Source: Prevotella sp. (GTDB lineage: Bacteria; Bacteroidota; Bacteroidia; Bacteroidales; Bacteroidaceae). Taken from it: a DNA stretch of 64,000 bases. Positions 25,420-34,532 of the stretch are shown piece after piece (position 1 is the stretch's first letter; each line of letters opens with the position of its first letter). Below the pieces are notes generated by a model that was not told the DNA's origin, ran no database searches, and was given only the letters and a program-made list of their open reading frames with translations. Position numbers and translations under genes: made by a program. The stretch is from the NCBI GenBank assembly GCA_017651265.1, contig JAGCDO010000008.1, positions 1 through 64,000 of the forward strand, given 5' to 3'.

Positions 25420-27108
25420 ATGGGAAAAGTCAGAAACGTTTTCCTCGTCCTACTGCTCCTCCTCTCTTTGATACCATTCTCCACAGTAGCAGCGCGGCCC
25501 AAGCTCAACGATTTGGATATCCGCGTGGTACTGAGAAAGAACGGTGATGCTTTCATTACTGAGACGCGAAGAATGGAGATTGATTCGGAGGGGACGGAGT
25601 GCTATATCGTGATCGGTAACCTGAACGGGAGTGAGTTGCGCGACTTGCAGGTAACCGATGAGAATGGCACGCCCTTCGAGAATGTGGGCAGGTGGGATAT
25701 AGAAAGGAGTCGTAGCTGGAAAGAGCACAAATGTGGTATCGTGACCACACACGACGGCTATGAACTCTGCTGGGGTCTCGGTCAGAGCGGCAGTCGTGTC
25801 TATACCACAAGCTATGTGGTGACGAATTTGGTGCGCGGCTATGCGGATTCCGACGGCTTCAACTACATGTTCGTGGCAGAAGGAGTCAGTCCGTGCCCTG
25901 ATCATGTCAAGACGACCATCATGCTCGAGGAGGACACGCTTGACACAGATACTGCCACATACCACCTGCCTGATTTGCTTACCGAGCAGAACACCAAGAT
26001 ATGGGGCTTCCGCTATCGTGGCGATGTGAACCTTGTGGGTGGTAATATCGTGGCAGAGAGCAGCGAACCGTTCTCCAGAAGCAGTGCGATGATCGTGATG
26101 GCACAGTTCGAAAAGGGATTGTTTAAACCCACCATGGTGAGCAACGGTGCTTTCAACGAGGTGCGTGAGCGGGCTTTCGAGGGCAGCGATTATATCGAGA
26201 CTGGTTCTGATGAACTCTCGCGCAAGGATCTCCTCATCTTATTCGCCCTCGTGGCATTCCTCTTCCTGATGCCCATCCTGCTGATTGCAGGCTATTTCTA
26301 TTATGTGTGGCGGGCAAGGAAGAAGGTGATGAAGGATCTGCTCTGGTATCGTGACATTCCCAACAACGGAAACCTTCAGTGGGCAAACGATGTGCAGAAT
26401 GCCTATAAATATATAGGTACTGATTACAACAACCTCCTTTCGGCCTGTATCCTGAAACTGATTAACCAGGGGTCCATTACCATCGACAAGACGATGGACA
26501 ATAAGGGGAGGACCGTGCAGAACTTCGTGATTCATGATCTGAAAGATGCCGACACGCAGCCGAAGCTGATGCAGATGGTGCATAACATCTTCAAGAATGC
26601 GGCAGGTAATGATACCGTTCTGGAACCGAAGGAGTTGAAGACGTGGATGCGTAAGACCTATAATCAAAGTGTGGTGGATTCCTTCATCCAGACCCTTCAT
26701 ACCAAGACGAGTATCTATCACTATAAGAACGAACGCGAGGAGGTGAGGAAACTGTTCGGACTGAAGAAGTTCCTCAAGGAGTTCTCGTTGCTGGATGAAC
26801 GACATGTTCACGAGGTGGCCCTGTGGAAAGACTATATGATCTATGCCACGCTCTTCGGTATTGCCGATCAGGTAATCAAGGATATGAAGGCCATCAACCC
26901 CGATTACTTCAATATGGATCATGTGGCAGAACAGATGGCTGATAACCTTACCCTGCCCACCATCTATTCCACCCTGCATTCCAGTACGACACGGGCAGCC
27001 GTGAGCAGGGCCGAACGTGAAGCAAGAGTCTCCGGTAGAGGCGGTCATGTTTCATGGGGCGGCGGTGGCGGCTTCTCCGGCGGCGGTTTCGGGGGAGGAG
27101 TGAGATAG
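25420..27108 (+). CDS. DUF2207 membrane protein
   Basis: A 562-residue protein with an N-terminal signal or anchor segment (MGKVRNVFLVLLLLLSLIPF), an extracytoplasmic DUF2207 beta domain (about 30-260) and a transmembrane segment near 272-292 (LLILFALVAFLFLMPILLIA). The cytoplasmic or helical remainder ends in a Gly-rich tail (GGGGGFSGGGFGGG). This composition and the LemA neighbour match the conserved lemA-DUF2207 pair. The stop codon runs straight into the heptamer repeat array. Confidence 0.82.
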   Translation: MGKVRNVFLVLLLLLSLIPFSTVAARPKLNDLDIRVVLRKNGDAFITETRRMEIDSEGTECYIVIGNLNGSELRDLQVTDENGTPFENVGRWDIERSRSWKEHKCGIVTTHDGYELCWGLGQSGSRVYTTSYVVTNLVRGYADSDGFNYMFVAEGVSPCPDHVKTTIMLEEDTLDTDTATYHLPDLLTEQNTKIWGFRYRGDVNLVGGNIVAESSEPFSRSSAMIVMAQFEKGLFKPTMVSNGAFNEVRERAFEGSDYIETGSDELSRKDLLILFALVAFLFLMPILLIAGYFYYVWRARKKVMKDLLWYRDIPNNGNLQWANDVQNAYKYIGTDYNNLLSACILKLINQGSITIDKTMDNKGRTVQNFVIHDLKDADTQPKLMQMVHNIFKNAAGNDTVLEPKELKTWMRKTYNQSVVDSFIQTLHTKTSIYHYKNEREEVRKLFGLKKFLKEFSLLDERHVHEVALWKDYMIYATLFGIADQVIKDMKAINPDYFNMDHVAEQMADNLTLPTIYSTLHSSTTRAAVSRAEREARVSGRGGHVSWGGGGGFSGGGFGGGVR

Positions 27109-27267
27109 AAGCAAGAAGCAAGAGGCAAGAGGCAAGAGGCAAGAAGCAAGAGGCAAGAGAAATGTACTATGATATAGAGCCTGTATCTCTAAATCTATTC
27201 TCTTGCTTCTTGCTTCCTGCTTCTTGCTTCTTATTTCCTGCTTCTTGCCTCTTACTTCTTGCTTCTT
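27108..27267. repeat. Large inverted array of heptamer repeats between convergent genes
   Basis: The left arm (27108-27160) is made of AAGAAGC/AAGAGGC units; the right arm (27198-27267) holds the complementary CTTGCTT/CTTGCCT units. The arms can pair over 40 or more bases around a 37-base centre. Placed between two converging genes, it may work as a bidirectional terminator. Direct copies of the same units occur at 84-117. Confidence 0.75.
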
Positions 27268-27279
27268 TTTTCTAAAAAC

Positions 27280-29139
27280 CTACAGACTTTCCAACAGTTT
27301 GATCAATGCTTTTCTGCGCTCAGGCCATGTCTTGAAGTCATCTGCCTTGAGTGTGGGCACTTCACCCATGCCCTGCTGACCGCCCTGTCGCATCTCACCA
27401 ATCATGATCATAACGGGCTTGATCTTCTTGTCGGCCACGAGCTTGTCAACCACGGCATCAGCACCACCAATCTTGAACCAGCTCTCCACGGTGTCGTCCT
27501 TACCGGGTACTAAACGGATGAAGGCGGGGCGCTCACTGCGGTCGGCTGTAGCAGGCATGTAGGTAGCCCTGTTGCGACTGTAGCTTACCGTTCCGTGAGG
27601 AATGTCGCCCATTGCGGCAAAGTTATACTCGTTAGAGGGGTGGTTGGCAATGCTGGGCTTGAAGCCCTTTACGGGTGCCAGATACATATCGTTGGGGTCG
27701 GCAACGGCCATGCCATCCACAGAGAAATAATAGGTGAACGGCTCGAAGAGGTTGGCCGACTGCTCCTTCTTGAGTTCTATCGACCATACACCGTCAGCGT
27801 CTTTCGTCATCGGCAGGGGCTTGTCGAAGATCTCGGCACAGAAGGTTACCTGCTGGGCATTCTCGGCCTTGAAACGGAAGATGATACCGTCTTTCTGGTA
27901 ATCAGGAGAGGTGATAGGACGAGGGAATAATCTACCCATTACAGCAGGTGTCAGCTGCTGCTCGTTACCTGTGACAACAGGAGTGGGCTGACTGTCCTTC
28001 AAAGCTGCCTTGGAAGCCTCGGGGTTGAACAGTAACGGCATGGTCTTGGTCAGGAAATACTTGGCGTTCATCCAGGTATGACCGAATTTGTCGTGCGTGA
28101 ACTCCTTCACCGAACGGATTCCCTTCTTGTCGAGGTGTTCCATGTAGTCGCGTGCAGTACCGAAGAGGAAGTCGTCTGTACCCACACCTAACCAGAACAA
28201 ATGAATCTTACTGTTCGTGTCGTCGGCATTGTCATATACGCCACCGGGCAGTGTTGTCGAGGTGAATGAGCTATAGCTGCACAGATAAGAGAACTTGTCG
28301 AGATTGGTCAGACCGATCATCAAACCCTGGTTACCACCACGTGAGAAACCACCAATAGCCCGATGGTCGCGGTCGTTAATGGTACGGTAGTGCTGCTCCA
28401 CATAGGGCATCAGGTCGTTAATGACATCCTTGGTGAACACATCTCCACCAAAACGCATCTGGGGAACACCAGCCTCTGCAGGCACTGTACTCAGCAGCTT
28501 CGACGGGTTGCCATAAGGCAGCACGATAATCATCTCCTTAGCCTTGCCTTCAGCCAACAGGTTATCGAGGATATAGTTCATTCTTCCCACCTTGTAGTAC
28601 ACCTCTTCGGTATCGGTGGTACCACTGATCAGGTAGAACACGGGGTACTGCTGGTCGCGGTTACGCATATAGCCTGGCGGCAGATAGACGATGGCCTGGT
28701 TAGTGGCTCCTAAGCTCTTGGAGTAGTAATGGATATAGTTCACAGAGCCGTGGGGCACATCCTTGATGTCGTGTGCCAGAGAACCCGTCTTGGCGGGAAT
28801 GTCCAGCAGACTGTTCTTGAAGCCTTCGTTGGGGAAGTACTGGTCGCACTGGGGATCCATCACGCTCACACCGTCAACAACGAAACAATAGGGGTACATG
28901 TCGGGGGCAGCAGGACCCAAGGTAACGGTCCACAAGCCCGTCTTGGTGTCTTTCTTCATGTCGTGCCTGCCGGCAAACTGTACATCTACCTGAACGCTCT
29001 TTGCTTTGTCGTTCTTGAACTGGAAGGTTACTGTGCCATCATTGTTGAAAATGGTCGATGGCTGAGTTGCGGATGACTGTGCCCAGCTGGCAACACCAAG
29101 GCACATCATCATGAACAATGACAATAGTTTTCTTTTCAT
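27280..29139 (-). CDS. Exported CE1-like esterase with a second, truncated esterase module
   Basis: A 619-residue exported protein. After a signal peptide (MKRKLLSLFMMMCLGVASWAQ) comes an early-set/CBM48-like domain (about 25-115) and an alpha/beta-hydrolase esterase domain (about 125-380). The nucleophile Ser is in GGFSRGGNQG, the acidic residue in GVGTDDFLFG and the His in KFGHTWMN. A second early-set domain (about 405-505) and the start of a second esterase domain follow (RNRATYMPATADRS, VDKLVADKKIKPVMIMIG), but the protein stops before any nucleophile elbow. The family includes feruloyl and acetyl esterases acting on plant cell-wall polysaccharide. The truncation abuts the repeat array. 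Confidence 0.82.
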   Translation of the reverse strand: MKRKLLSLFMMMCLGVASWAQSSATQPSTIFNNDGTVTFQFKNDKAKSVQVDVQFAGRHDMKKDTKTGLWTVTLGPAAPDMYPYCFVVDGVSVMDPQCDQYFPNEGFKNSLLDIPAKTGSLAHDIKDVPHGSVNYIHYYSKSLGATNQAIVYLPPGYMRNRDQQYPVFYLISGTTDTEEVYYKVGRMNYILDNLLAEGKAKEMIIVLPYGNPSKLLSTVPAEAGVPQMRFGGDVFTKDVINDLMPYVEQHYRTINDRDHRAIGGFSRGGNQGLMIGLTNLDKFSYLCSYSSFTSTTLPGGVYDNADDTNSKIHLFWLGVGTDDFLFGTARDYMEHLDKKGIRSVKEFTHDKFGHTWMNAKYFLTKTMPLLFNPEASKAALKDSQPTPVVTGNEQQLTPAVMGRLFPRPITSPDYQKDGIIFRFKAENAQQVTFCAEIFDKPLPMTKDADGVWSIELKKEQSANLFEPFTYYFSVDGMAVADPNDMYLAPVKGFKPSIANHPSNEYNFAAMGDIPHGTVSYSRNRATYMPATADRSERPAFIRLVPGKDDTVESWFKIGGADAVVDKLVADKKIKPVMIMIGEMRQGGQQGMGEVPTLKADDFKTWPERRKALIKLLESL

Positions 29140-29178
29140 AGATTTTATTAATGATAATGAATGATTGATTTCATTCCC

Positions 29179-29186
29179 CAAATGTA
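29179..29186 (-). promoter_or_regulatory. -7 element of the esterase gene
   Basis: TACATTTG on the minus strand, 39 bases before the ATG at 29139; no -33 motif at standard spacing. Confidence 0.4.
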
Positions 29187-29301
29187 TCACTTTTCTTTCA
29201 AACCACCATCGCTTCCCCTTGCTTTTTTTCCTGTAAGACCAACTTTTGTAACAACAGGAAAACTTTTTGATGTTTCTGATATGTCGTATGCCATTTTTTA
29301 C

Positions 29302-29309
29302 TACCTTTG
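29302..29309 (+). promoter_or_regulatory. -7 element of the PL11 gene
   Basis: TACCTTTG on the plus strand, 42 bases before the ATG at 29352, which is preceded by an AAGGAG ribosome-binding site at about 29335-29340. Confidence 0.45.
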
Positions 29310-29351
29310 CAACAGCGTACTTTAACAACAAACCTAAGGAGACAACAAACG

Positions 29352-32336
29352 ATGAGAAAAGTTATATTGTTCTTTTTGATGATGACCATGAGTTCCTGTT
29401 TGATGGCGCAACGGAAGACGGACAAGCTGGAACGTGGTATGGTCATTGTACAAACAGGAAGCACAAACGACAGGCAATCAAATATGATTGGTTGGCGACG
29501 ATTGGCCAATGAGTACTATGACGTGACATACAATTTGTATAAAGACGGGCAGCTCCTGGCAAGCGGTCTTACTACCACTACATATAACGACGTTAAGAAT
29601 GCCACGGCAGAGAATGAGTATGCCGTAAGCGCGGTTGTCAATGGGCAGGAGCAACCCAGAAGCTGTGGTATGAAGGCGTGGCCCCAGTATGTGTATGAGT
29701 ATTCGATTTACTGCCCTACAGGTTATCTGGATATTCCTCTGGCCAAGGTGTACGACCGAAACGGCAATGACGTAACCGAGCATTATAGTCCGAACGATGC
29801 AGAGATGGCCGACTTAGACGGCGATGGCAAACTGGAGATGATCATCAAACGATTGAACACGGTGGATGCGGCAAATGTGTATCCACAGAATTCCACAGAG
29901 TTTGTCGTGCTCGATGCTTACGACATCAATTGGCAAACAGGAGAGGCTAAGCTGATGTGGCGCATCGACTGCGGTCCGAACATGGTGAGCTTGAACTCTA
30001 CAGAGATCAATATCATTGCCTACGACTGGGATGAGAACGGGGAGGCCGAGGTGGTGCTGAGAGGTGCCGACAATATGATTGTCTATGGACCCGATGGTAG
30101 GCAACGGCTCTATACAATCGGTAATTCGTGGGTAAACACCCGCAACACCTTCAACCCCAGTAACGGCGGTCAGTATGCATGGACACACACAGAGGCTGAG
30201 TACCTTATATATATCAGTGGAAAGACAGGCGAATTGTATCAGCAGACTGACTTCCCGCTGAAACGTTTCGAAAACGGGGAGTGGGACTTGAAGAAGGCTT
30301 GGGGTGACGATTATGGACACCGCTCCTCGAAGTATTTCTTCGGTGCTCCTTTCCTGGATGGACGGAAGGCCTCGCTGTTCCTGGCGCGTGGTATCTATAC
30401 CCGTGAGAAGATGATGGCGCTCGACCTTGACCGAAGCAGTCATCAGTGGAAAAAGCGGTGGTCATGGAACTGCAACAACAGCAACAGTGCATGGTATGGC
30501 AATGGCTATCATAACTTCTCCATTGCTGATGTAGATGAGGATGGGCGTGACGAGATTGTGTATGGTTCCATGGTGATTGATGATAACGGCTGCGGTCTGT
30601 CAACCTTGGGCTATGAACATGGTGACGCCATGCATGTAAGCGATTTCGACCCTTGGCGCCCAGGCCTCGAGTTCTTCGGCTGTCTGGAGAATGCTCCTGT
30701 TCATGGTTGCAACTACCGTAATGCCACTACCAGTGAGATATATTACCAATGTAAGGCAGGGAAGGACGACGGACGGGCATTGATGGCCAATTTCTCCGAC
30801 AGCTATCCCGGTTCATTGGGCAGATCGGCAGGAACACCTATGATGAGTGCTGTTACGGATGGGGTGGTTGATGCACTTTCCGGAGATGGGTTCATTCCTT
30901 GGAGCGACTTGAATTTCCGTATTTATTGGGATGGTGACCTCTGCTCGGAGATTCTGAATAGTACGAGTAAAGAAGGTCATGCGAAAATTGAAAAGCCCAG
31001 TGTGGGTAGGTTGTTCACCTCAACCGGTTGTAACATGAACAACGATACGAAGAACAATGCCTGCTTCCAGGGTGATATCATTGGCGACTGGCGTGAGGAG
31101 ATCATCCTTCGTTGCGGTACCAACGTGCGTGTCTATACCTCGGGTATGGACACCCCATACTCCTTGCCTTGTCTTTGGTTCGACCATCAATACCGGCAAG
31201 CTATGGTGTGGCAGATGATGGCCTACAATCAGCCGCCTCATCTGAGCTATTTCCTTGGTCAGATGGAAGGCTACATCCAGGCACCGCCACCGCTCACCCA
31301 TGAAGGACGAACGGAGGTGTTCAACGGAGGAACCATCGGTACCGAGCTGAATGGCAAGCATGTTATGACTTGTTCTACTGACAATATCACCGTGAATGTG
31401 GAGGTGAATGCAGCACCATGGGTGTTTACCGACAATGCCCCGTCGTGGGTGGAGGGAACAGATCAGAATGGAAACAGTGCTATAAAGGTTAAGAACGAGC
31501 AACAGATCACCGTAACCAACCAGCCCGCCATCAACCGTACCTACTATACCCATACTGTGACGGGTAGTGGATTCACAGGTTCTATGCATCTCTGTAAGCA
31601 AGGTAGCGGTACTTTGATTCTGCCCGATGTGGAGCAGTCATATACAGGTTCAACCACAGTATGGGCGGGCACCTTGCAGTTCAGTGGAAACATGCCGGCA
31701 AGTCCTGTAACCCTGAAGCGTTTCACCACGCTGAATACCAACGGTGGCCGTTTTGGCAACAATATCACCATGGAGTATGGGGCCACCTTGAATGTGGGAG
31801 GTGTTGCAGAAGGAGGTATCGGTAGCGTTTCTACTGCGGAACTTACCATGCAGTATGGGGCAAGGGTGGTACTCGACATCAATGGGAAAGGAAACGACGA
31901 ACATGATCAGCTTCATGCCACCATCTTGAATCTTGATACCGACAAGGTGGGCAATGAGTCATGGGAGAACTTCGGTCCGAAGTACAAATCGCCGGTATTT
32001 GAGCTGCGGTTCCGCTCACCCCTTTCAGATGGTCTGTACCCGATAGGGAATGTGGAAACAGTAACAGGCGACCTTTCCAAGATCGTCATCGAGTGCCGAA
32101 ACATGGATGTCAATAAGCTGAAACTCATCCATCGAAGCGGTCGGTTGTACTTACAAGTAGGAGAACTCGCAGTTACCACTGCTGTCAGTAACCCCAAGGG
32201 AACAATGGCCAGTAGGTTACTCTCTTGTATCTATTCTTCCACCGGACAAATCATCGGGCATGGAAATTCCTTGATGGCAAATCTGCCCAAAGGAATCTAT
32301 ATTCATAACGGTAAAAAGGTAGTAGTCTGTGAATAA
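29352..32336 (+). CDS. Exported rhamnogalacturonan lyase, PL11 family
   Basis: A 994-residue exported lyase expected to cleave the rhamnogalacturonan-I backbone of pectin. The start at 29352 gives a signal peptide (MRKVILFFLMMTMSSCLMAQ). The PL11 region (about 20-620) shows an N-terminal beta domain followed by the eight-bladed propeller with calcium-binding DxDxDG loops: DLDGDGKLEMIIKR, YDWDENGEAEVVLRG and DVDEDGRDEIVYGS. From about 680 an autotransporter-like beta repeat begins (GSGTLILPDVEQSYTGSTTV), and the end LPKGIYIHNGKKVVV is a Prevotella-type C-terminal tail. It is divergent from the esterase gene. Confidence 0.9.
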   Translation: MRKVILFFLMMTMSSCLMAQRKTDKLERGMVIVQTGSTNDRQSNMIGWRRLANEYYDVTYNLYKDGQLLASGLTTTTYNDVKNATAENEYAVSAVVNGQEQPRSCGMKAWPQYVYEYSIYCPTGYLDIPLAKVYDRNGNDVTEHYSPNDAEMADLDGDGKLEMIIKRLNTVDAANVYPQNSTEFVVLDAYDINWQTGEAKLMWRIDCGPNMVSLNSTEINIIAYDWDENGEAEVVLRGADNMIVYGPDGRQRLYTIGNSWVNTRNTFNPSNGGQYAWTHTEAEYLIYISGKTGELYQQTDFPLKRFENGEWDLKKAWGDDYGHRSSKYFFGAPFLDGRKASLFLARGIYTREKMMALDLDRSSHQWKKRWSWNCNNSNSAWYGNGYHNFSIADVDEDGRDEIVYGSMVIDDNGCGLSTLGYEHGDAMHVSDFDPWRPGLEFFGCLENAPVHGCNYRNATTSEIYYQCKAGKDDGRALMANFSDSYPGSLGRSAGTPMMSAVTDGVVDALSGDGFIPWSDLNFRIYWDGDLCSEILNSTSKEGHAKIEKPSVGRLFTSTGCNMNNDTKNNACFQGDIIGDWREEIILRCGTNVRVYTSGMDTPYSLPCLWFDHQYRQAMVWQMMAYNQPPHLSYFLGQMEGYIQAPPPLTHEGRTEVFNGGTIGTELNGKHVMTCSTDNITVNVEVNAAPWVFTDNAPSWVEGTDQNGNSAIKVKNEQQITVTNQPAINRTYYTHTVTGSGFTGSMHLCKQGSGTLILPDVEQSYTGSTTVWAGTLQFSGNMPASPVTLKRFTTLNTNGGRFGNNITMEYGATLNVGGVAEGGIGSVSTAELTMQYGARVVLDINGKGNDEHDQLHATILNLDTDKVGNESWENFGPKYKSPVFELRFRSPLSDGLYPIGNVETVTGDLSKIVIECRNMDVNKLKLIHRSGRLYLQVGELAVTTAVSNPKGTMASRLLSCIYSSTGQIIGHGNSLMANLPKGIYIHNGKKVVVCE

Positions 32337-32363
32337 TTACCACAAACTACTACCTCTGTGTTT

Positions 32364-33548
32364 TTATCCTCTTGCCATCATGTAGATCGCTTCCATGTCG
32401 GGAGCGTGGAGCACCTTCAGACAGCCACAGGTGGCGGTAAAGTCGCGACTGCACTTGCGGGTCATCTCGCGGATCTCCTCATCGGTAATGTCACGTCCAA
32501 TGAGTTCCTTGATGTTGATAGGCATACCGATGGCATGGTAGAAACACTCCATGGCTTCGATACCCTTGTTGGCCGTACCCTCCGGGTCGGTGAAGTCGTT
32601 CGGCACATCCATCACGTTTACTGCAAAGCGCACGAAACGACTCAGGTTCTCGTGCATCACATAGCGAGCCCAGCTCGGCCAGATGGCAGCCAGACCGGCA
32701 CCATGTGTCACATCGAACATACCACTCAGTTCATGCTCCAGCTGATGTGTAGCCCAGTCGTCGCTGATACCACAACCAGTCAGTCCGTTGTGTGCCACAC
32801 TGCCGCCCCACATAATCTGGGCACGATGACGATAGTCCTCGGGGTTCTTCAGCACCTCGAACACCGCCGTTTTCATACGGCGCAGCACAGCTTCGGCCAG
32901 ATCGGTGGTCAAGTCCATATCATCATCCTTCGTAAAGTAGCGCTCCATGGTGTGCATCATCATATCTGTCACACCTGCTGCCGTCTGATAGGGAGGCAAG
33001 GTAAAGGTGCGACGTGGGTTCATGATGGCAAACTTGGGACGTGACATGTCGTTCGAGTAGCCGAGCTTCACGTCACCATCCTCATTGGTAATCACACTAG
33101 CCTCGCTCATCTCACTTCCTGCAGCAGGAATGGTCAGCACCGAAGCCACCGGCAGCATTCCTGTTGGCTCAGCCTTTCCTAAATAGAAATCCCACACATC
33201 CCCATCGTAGCATACGCCATAGGCAATACACTTGGCCGAGTCGATAACACTACCGCCGCCTACAGCGAGGATGAAATCTATACCCTCCTTGCGACAGATG
33301 TCAATACCCTTCTGAGCCAACGACAGTCGGGGGTTAGGCACGACACCTCCCAGTGTTACATATTCAACACCGCCTTCTTTGAGCAGTCCGCAAATCTTGT
33401 CAAGCAGTCCTGAGCGCACGGCACTCTGTCCACCGTAATGTACCAGCACCTTTGTGCCACCATACTTCTTCACCAGCTGAGCAACCTGCTCCTCTGATTT
33501 TTCTCCGAATACCACTTCGGTAGGTGTGTAGTAAAGAAAATCCTTCAT
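32364..33548 (-). CDS. Iron-containing alcohol dehydrogenase (YqhD/butanol dehydrogenase type)
   Basis: A 394-residue cytoplasmic group III dehydrogenase that reduces aldehydes with NAD(P)H. The nucleotide-binding motif is AVGGGSVIDSAK, the signature TIPAAGSEMSEASVIT follows, and metal-binding His residues are in HQLEHELSGMF and THGAGLAAIWP. A -7 element is at 33603-33610. It follows amrS on the same strand but after a 114-base gap with its own promoter. Confidence 0.9.
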   Translation of the reverse strand: MKDFLYYTPTEVVFGEKSEEQVAQLVKKYGGTKVLVHYGGQSAVRSGLLDKICGLLKEGGVEYVTLGGVVPNPRLSLAQKGIDICRKEGIDFILAVGGGSVIDSAKCIAYGVCYDGDVWDFYLGKAEPTGMLPVASVLTIPAAGSEMSEASVITNEDGDVKLGYSNDMSRPKFAIMNPRRTFTLPPYQTAAGVTDMMMHTMERYFTKDDDMDLTTDLAEAVLRRMKTAVFEVLKNPEDYRHRAQIMWGGSVAHNGLTGCGISDDWATHQLEHELSGMFDVTHGAGLAAIWPSWARYVMHENLSRFVRFAVNVMDVPNDFTDPEGTANKGIEAMECFYHAIGMPINIKELIGRDITDEEIREMTRKCSRDFTATCGCLKVLHAPDMEAIYMMARG

Positions 33549-33602
33549 ATTTGTAAAGAGTTATATAGTTATCTTTCTGATTCCGATATATCAAAGACGT
33601 TG

Positions 33603-33610
33603 CAAATATA
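33603..33610 (-). promoter_or_regulatory. -7 element of the alcohol dehydrogenase gene
   Basis: TATATTTG on the minus strand, 54 bases before the ATG at 33548; no standard -33. Confidence 0.4.
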
Positions 33611-33662
33611 ATGAAATAAAACGAGAAACACGACAACTATTGTCATTTTTCTTCATGTCTCC

Positions 33663-34532
33663 TCAAACATTCCCTAAATAAACATACTTCAGTCCTTCGT
33701 CAAGAGCTATCTCCCGGGCCGTGTGCAAAGTATGAACAGGTGTAGGGGGAATGTCGTGCAGACGGTAGCGAGGGAAGAAACGACTGAAGTGAAGGGGTGT
33801 TTCTTCCATACCGTTATCCACTATCCATCGGCACATCCTACGAATCATCTCCATATCGTCATTGATGCCAGGAATCACGAGGTTGGTCAGCTCTATCCAT
33901 ACGCCAGCCTTCTTCATGGCGAGAATCGTATCGAGCACCACCGATAGACGACCGCCACTGATGCGTTGATAGATAGCATCGCTGAATGATTTCAAGTCGA
34001 TATTGGCCGCATCCAGATAGGGTAGGAGATCGGCTAATGGTTCTTGGTTCACATAGCCTGCCGTAACGAGAATATTCCACAATCCTTTCTCGTGCGCCAG
34101 GAGGGCTATATCCGTCACATACTCTATATAGGTAAGCGGCTCCGTGTAGGTGTAAGCAATGCCCGGACAATGGTATTTCTCGCAAAGCCCAACCATTTGC
34201 TCCGGTGTCAAGTTGTAATGCTCCACCTCATCGGGAGCAGCCTGCGAGATATCGTGGTTCTGACAGTTCAGGCAACGGAAGTTACAACCTGTGCAAGCCA
34301 TCGACAAACAAGTGGTGCCAGGGTGAAAATGGTAGAGCGGTTTCTTCTCGATGGGGTCAACGGCCAGTGAACAAGGCTTTCCGTAAACCTCACTGAAGAG
34401 TACCCCGTCGTGGTTCCTACGACTGCGGCATCTTCCCGTCTTACCTTGGGCAATACGACAGTGATGCGGACAGAGCAGACACTCCACTGTCCCATCCTCC
34501 CTTTGCTGATAATACCTACATGCTATATCCAC
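33663..34532 (-). CDS. amrS: AmmeMemoRadiSam system radical SAM enzyme
   Basis: A 289-residue radical SAM protein. The cluster motif CxxxCxxC is seen as CNFRCLNC, preceded by conserved cysteines (CLLCPHHCRI, GRC). PVPTYTEPLTYIEY-like SAM-fold sequence is present as AYTYTEPLTYIEYV. It abuts the upstream amrBA gene with no gap. The AmmeMemoRadiSam set is widely conserved and its reaction is not settled; the three domains occur together, as here. Confidence 0.9.
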   Translation of the reverse strand: MDIACRYYQQREDGTVECLLCPHHCRIAQGKTGRCRSRRNHDGVLFSEVYGKPCSLAVDPIEKKPLYHFHPGTTCLSMACTGCNFRCLNCQNHDISQAAPDEVEHYNLTPEQMVGLCEKYHCPGIAYTYTEPLTYIEYVTDIALLAHEKGLWNILVTAGYVNQEPLADLLPYLDAANIDLKSFSDAIYQRISGGRLSVVLDTILAMKKAGVWIELTNLVIPGINDDMEMIRRMCRWIVDNGMEETPLHFSRFFPRYRLHDIPPTPVHTLHTAREIALDEGLKYVYLGNV

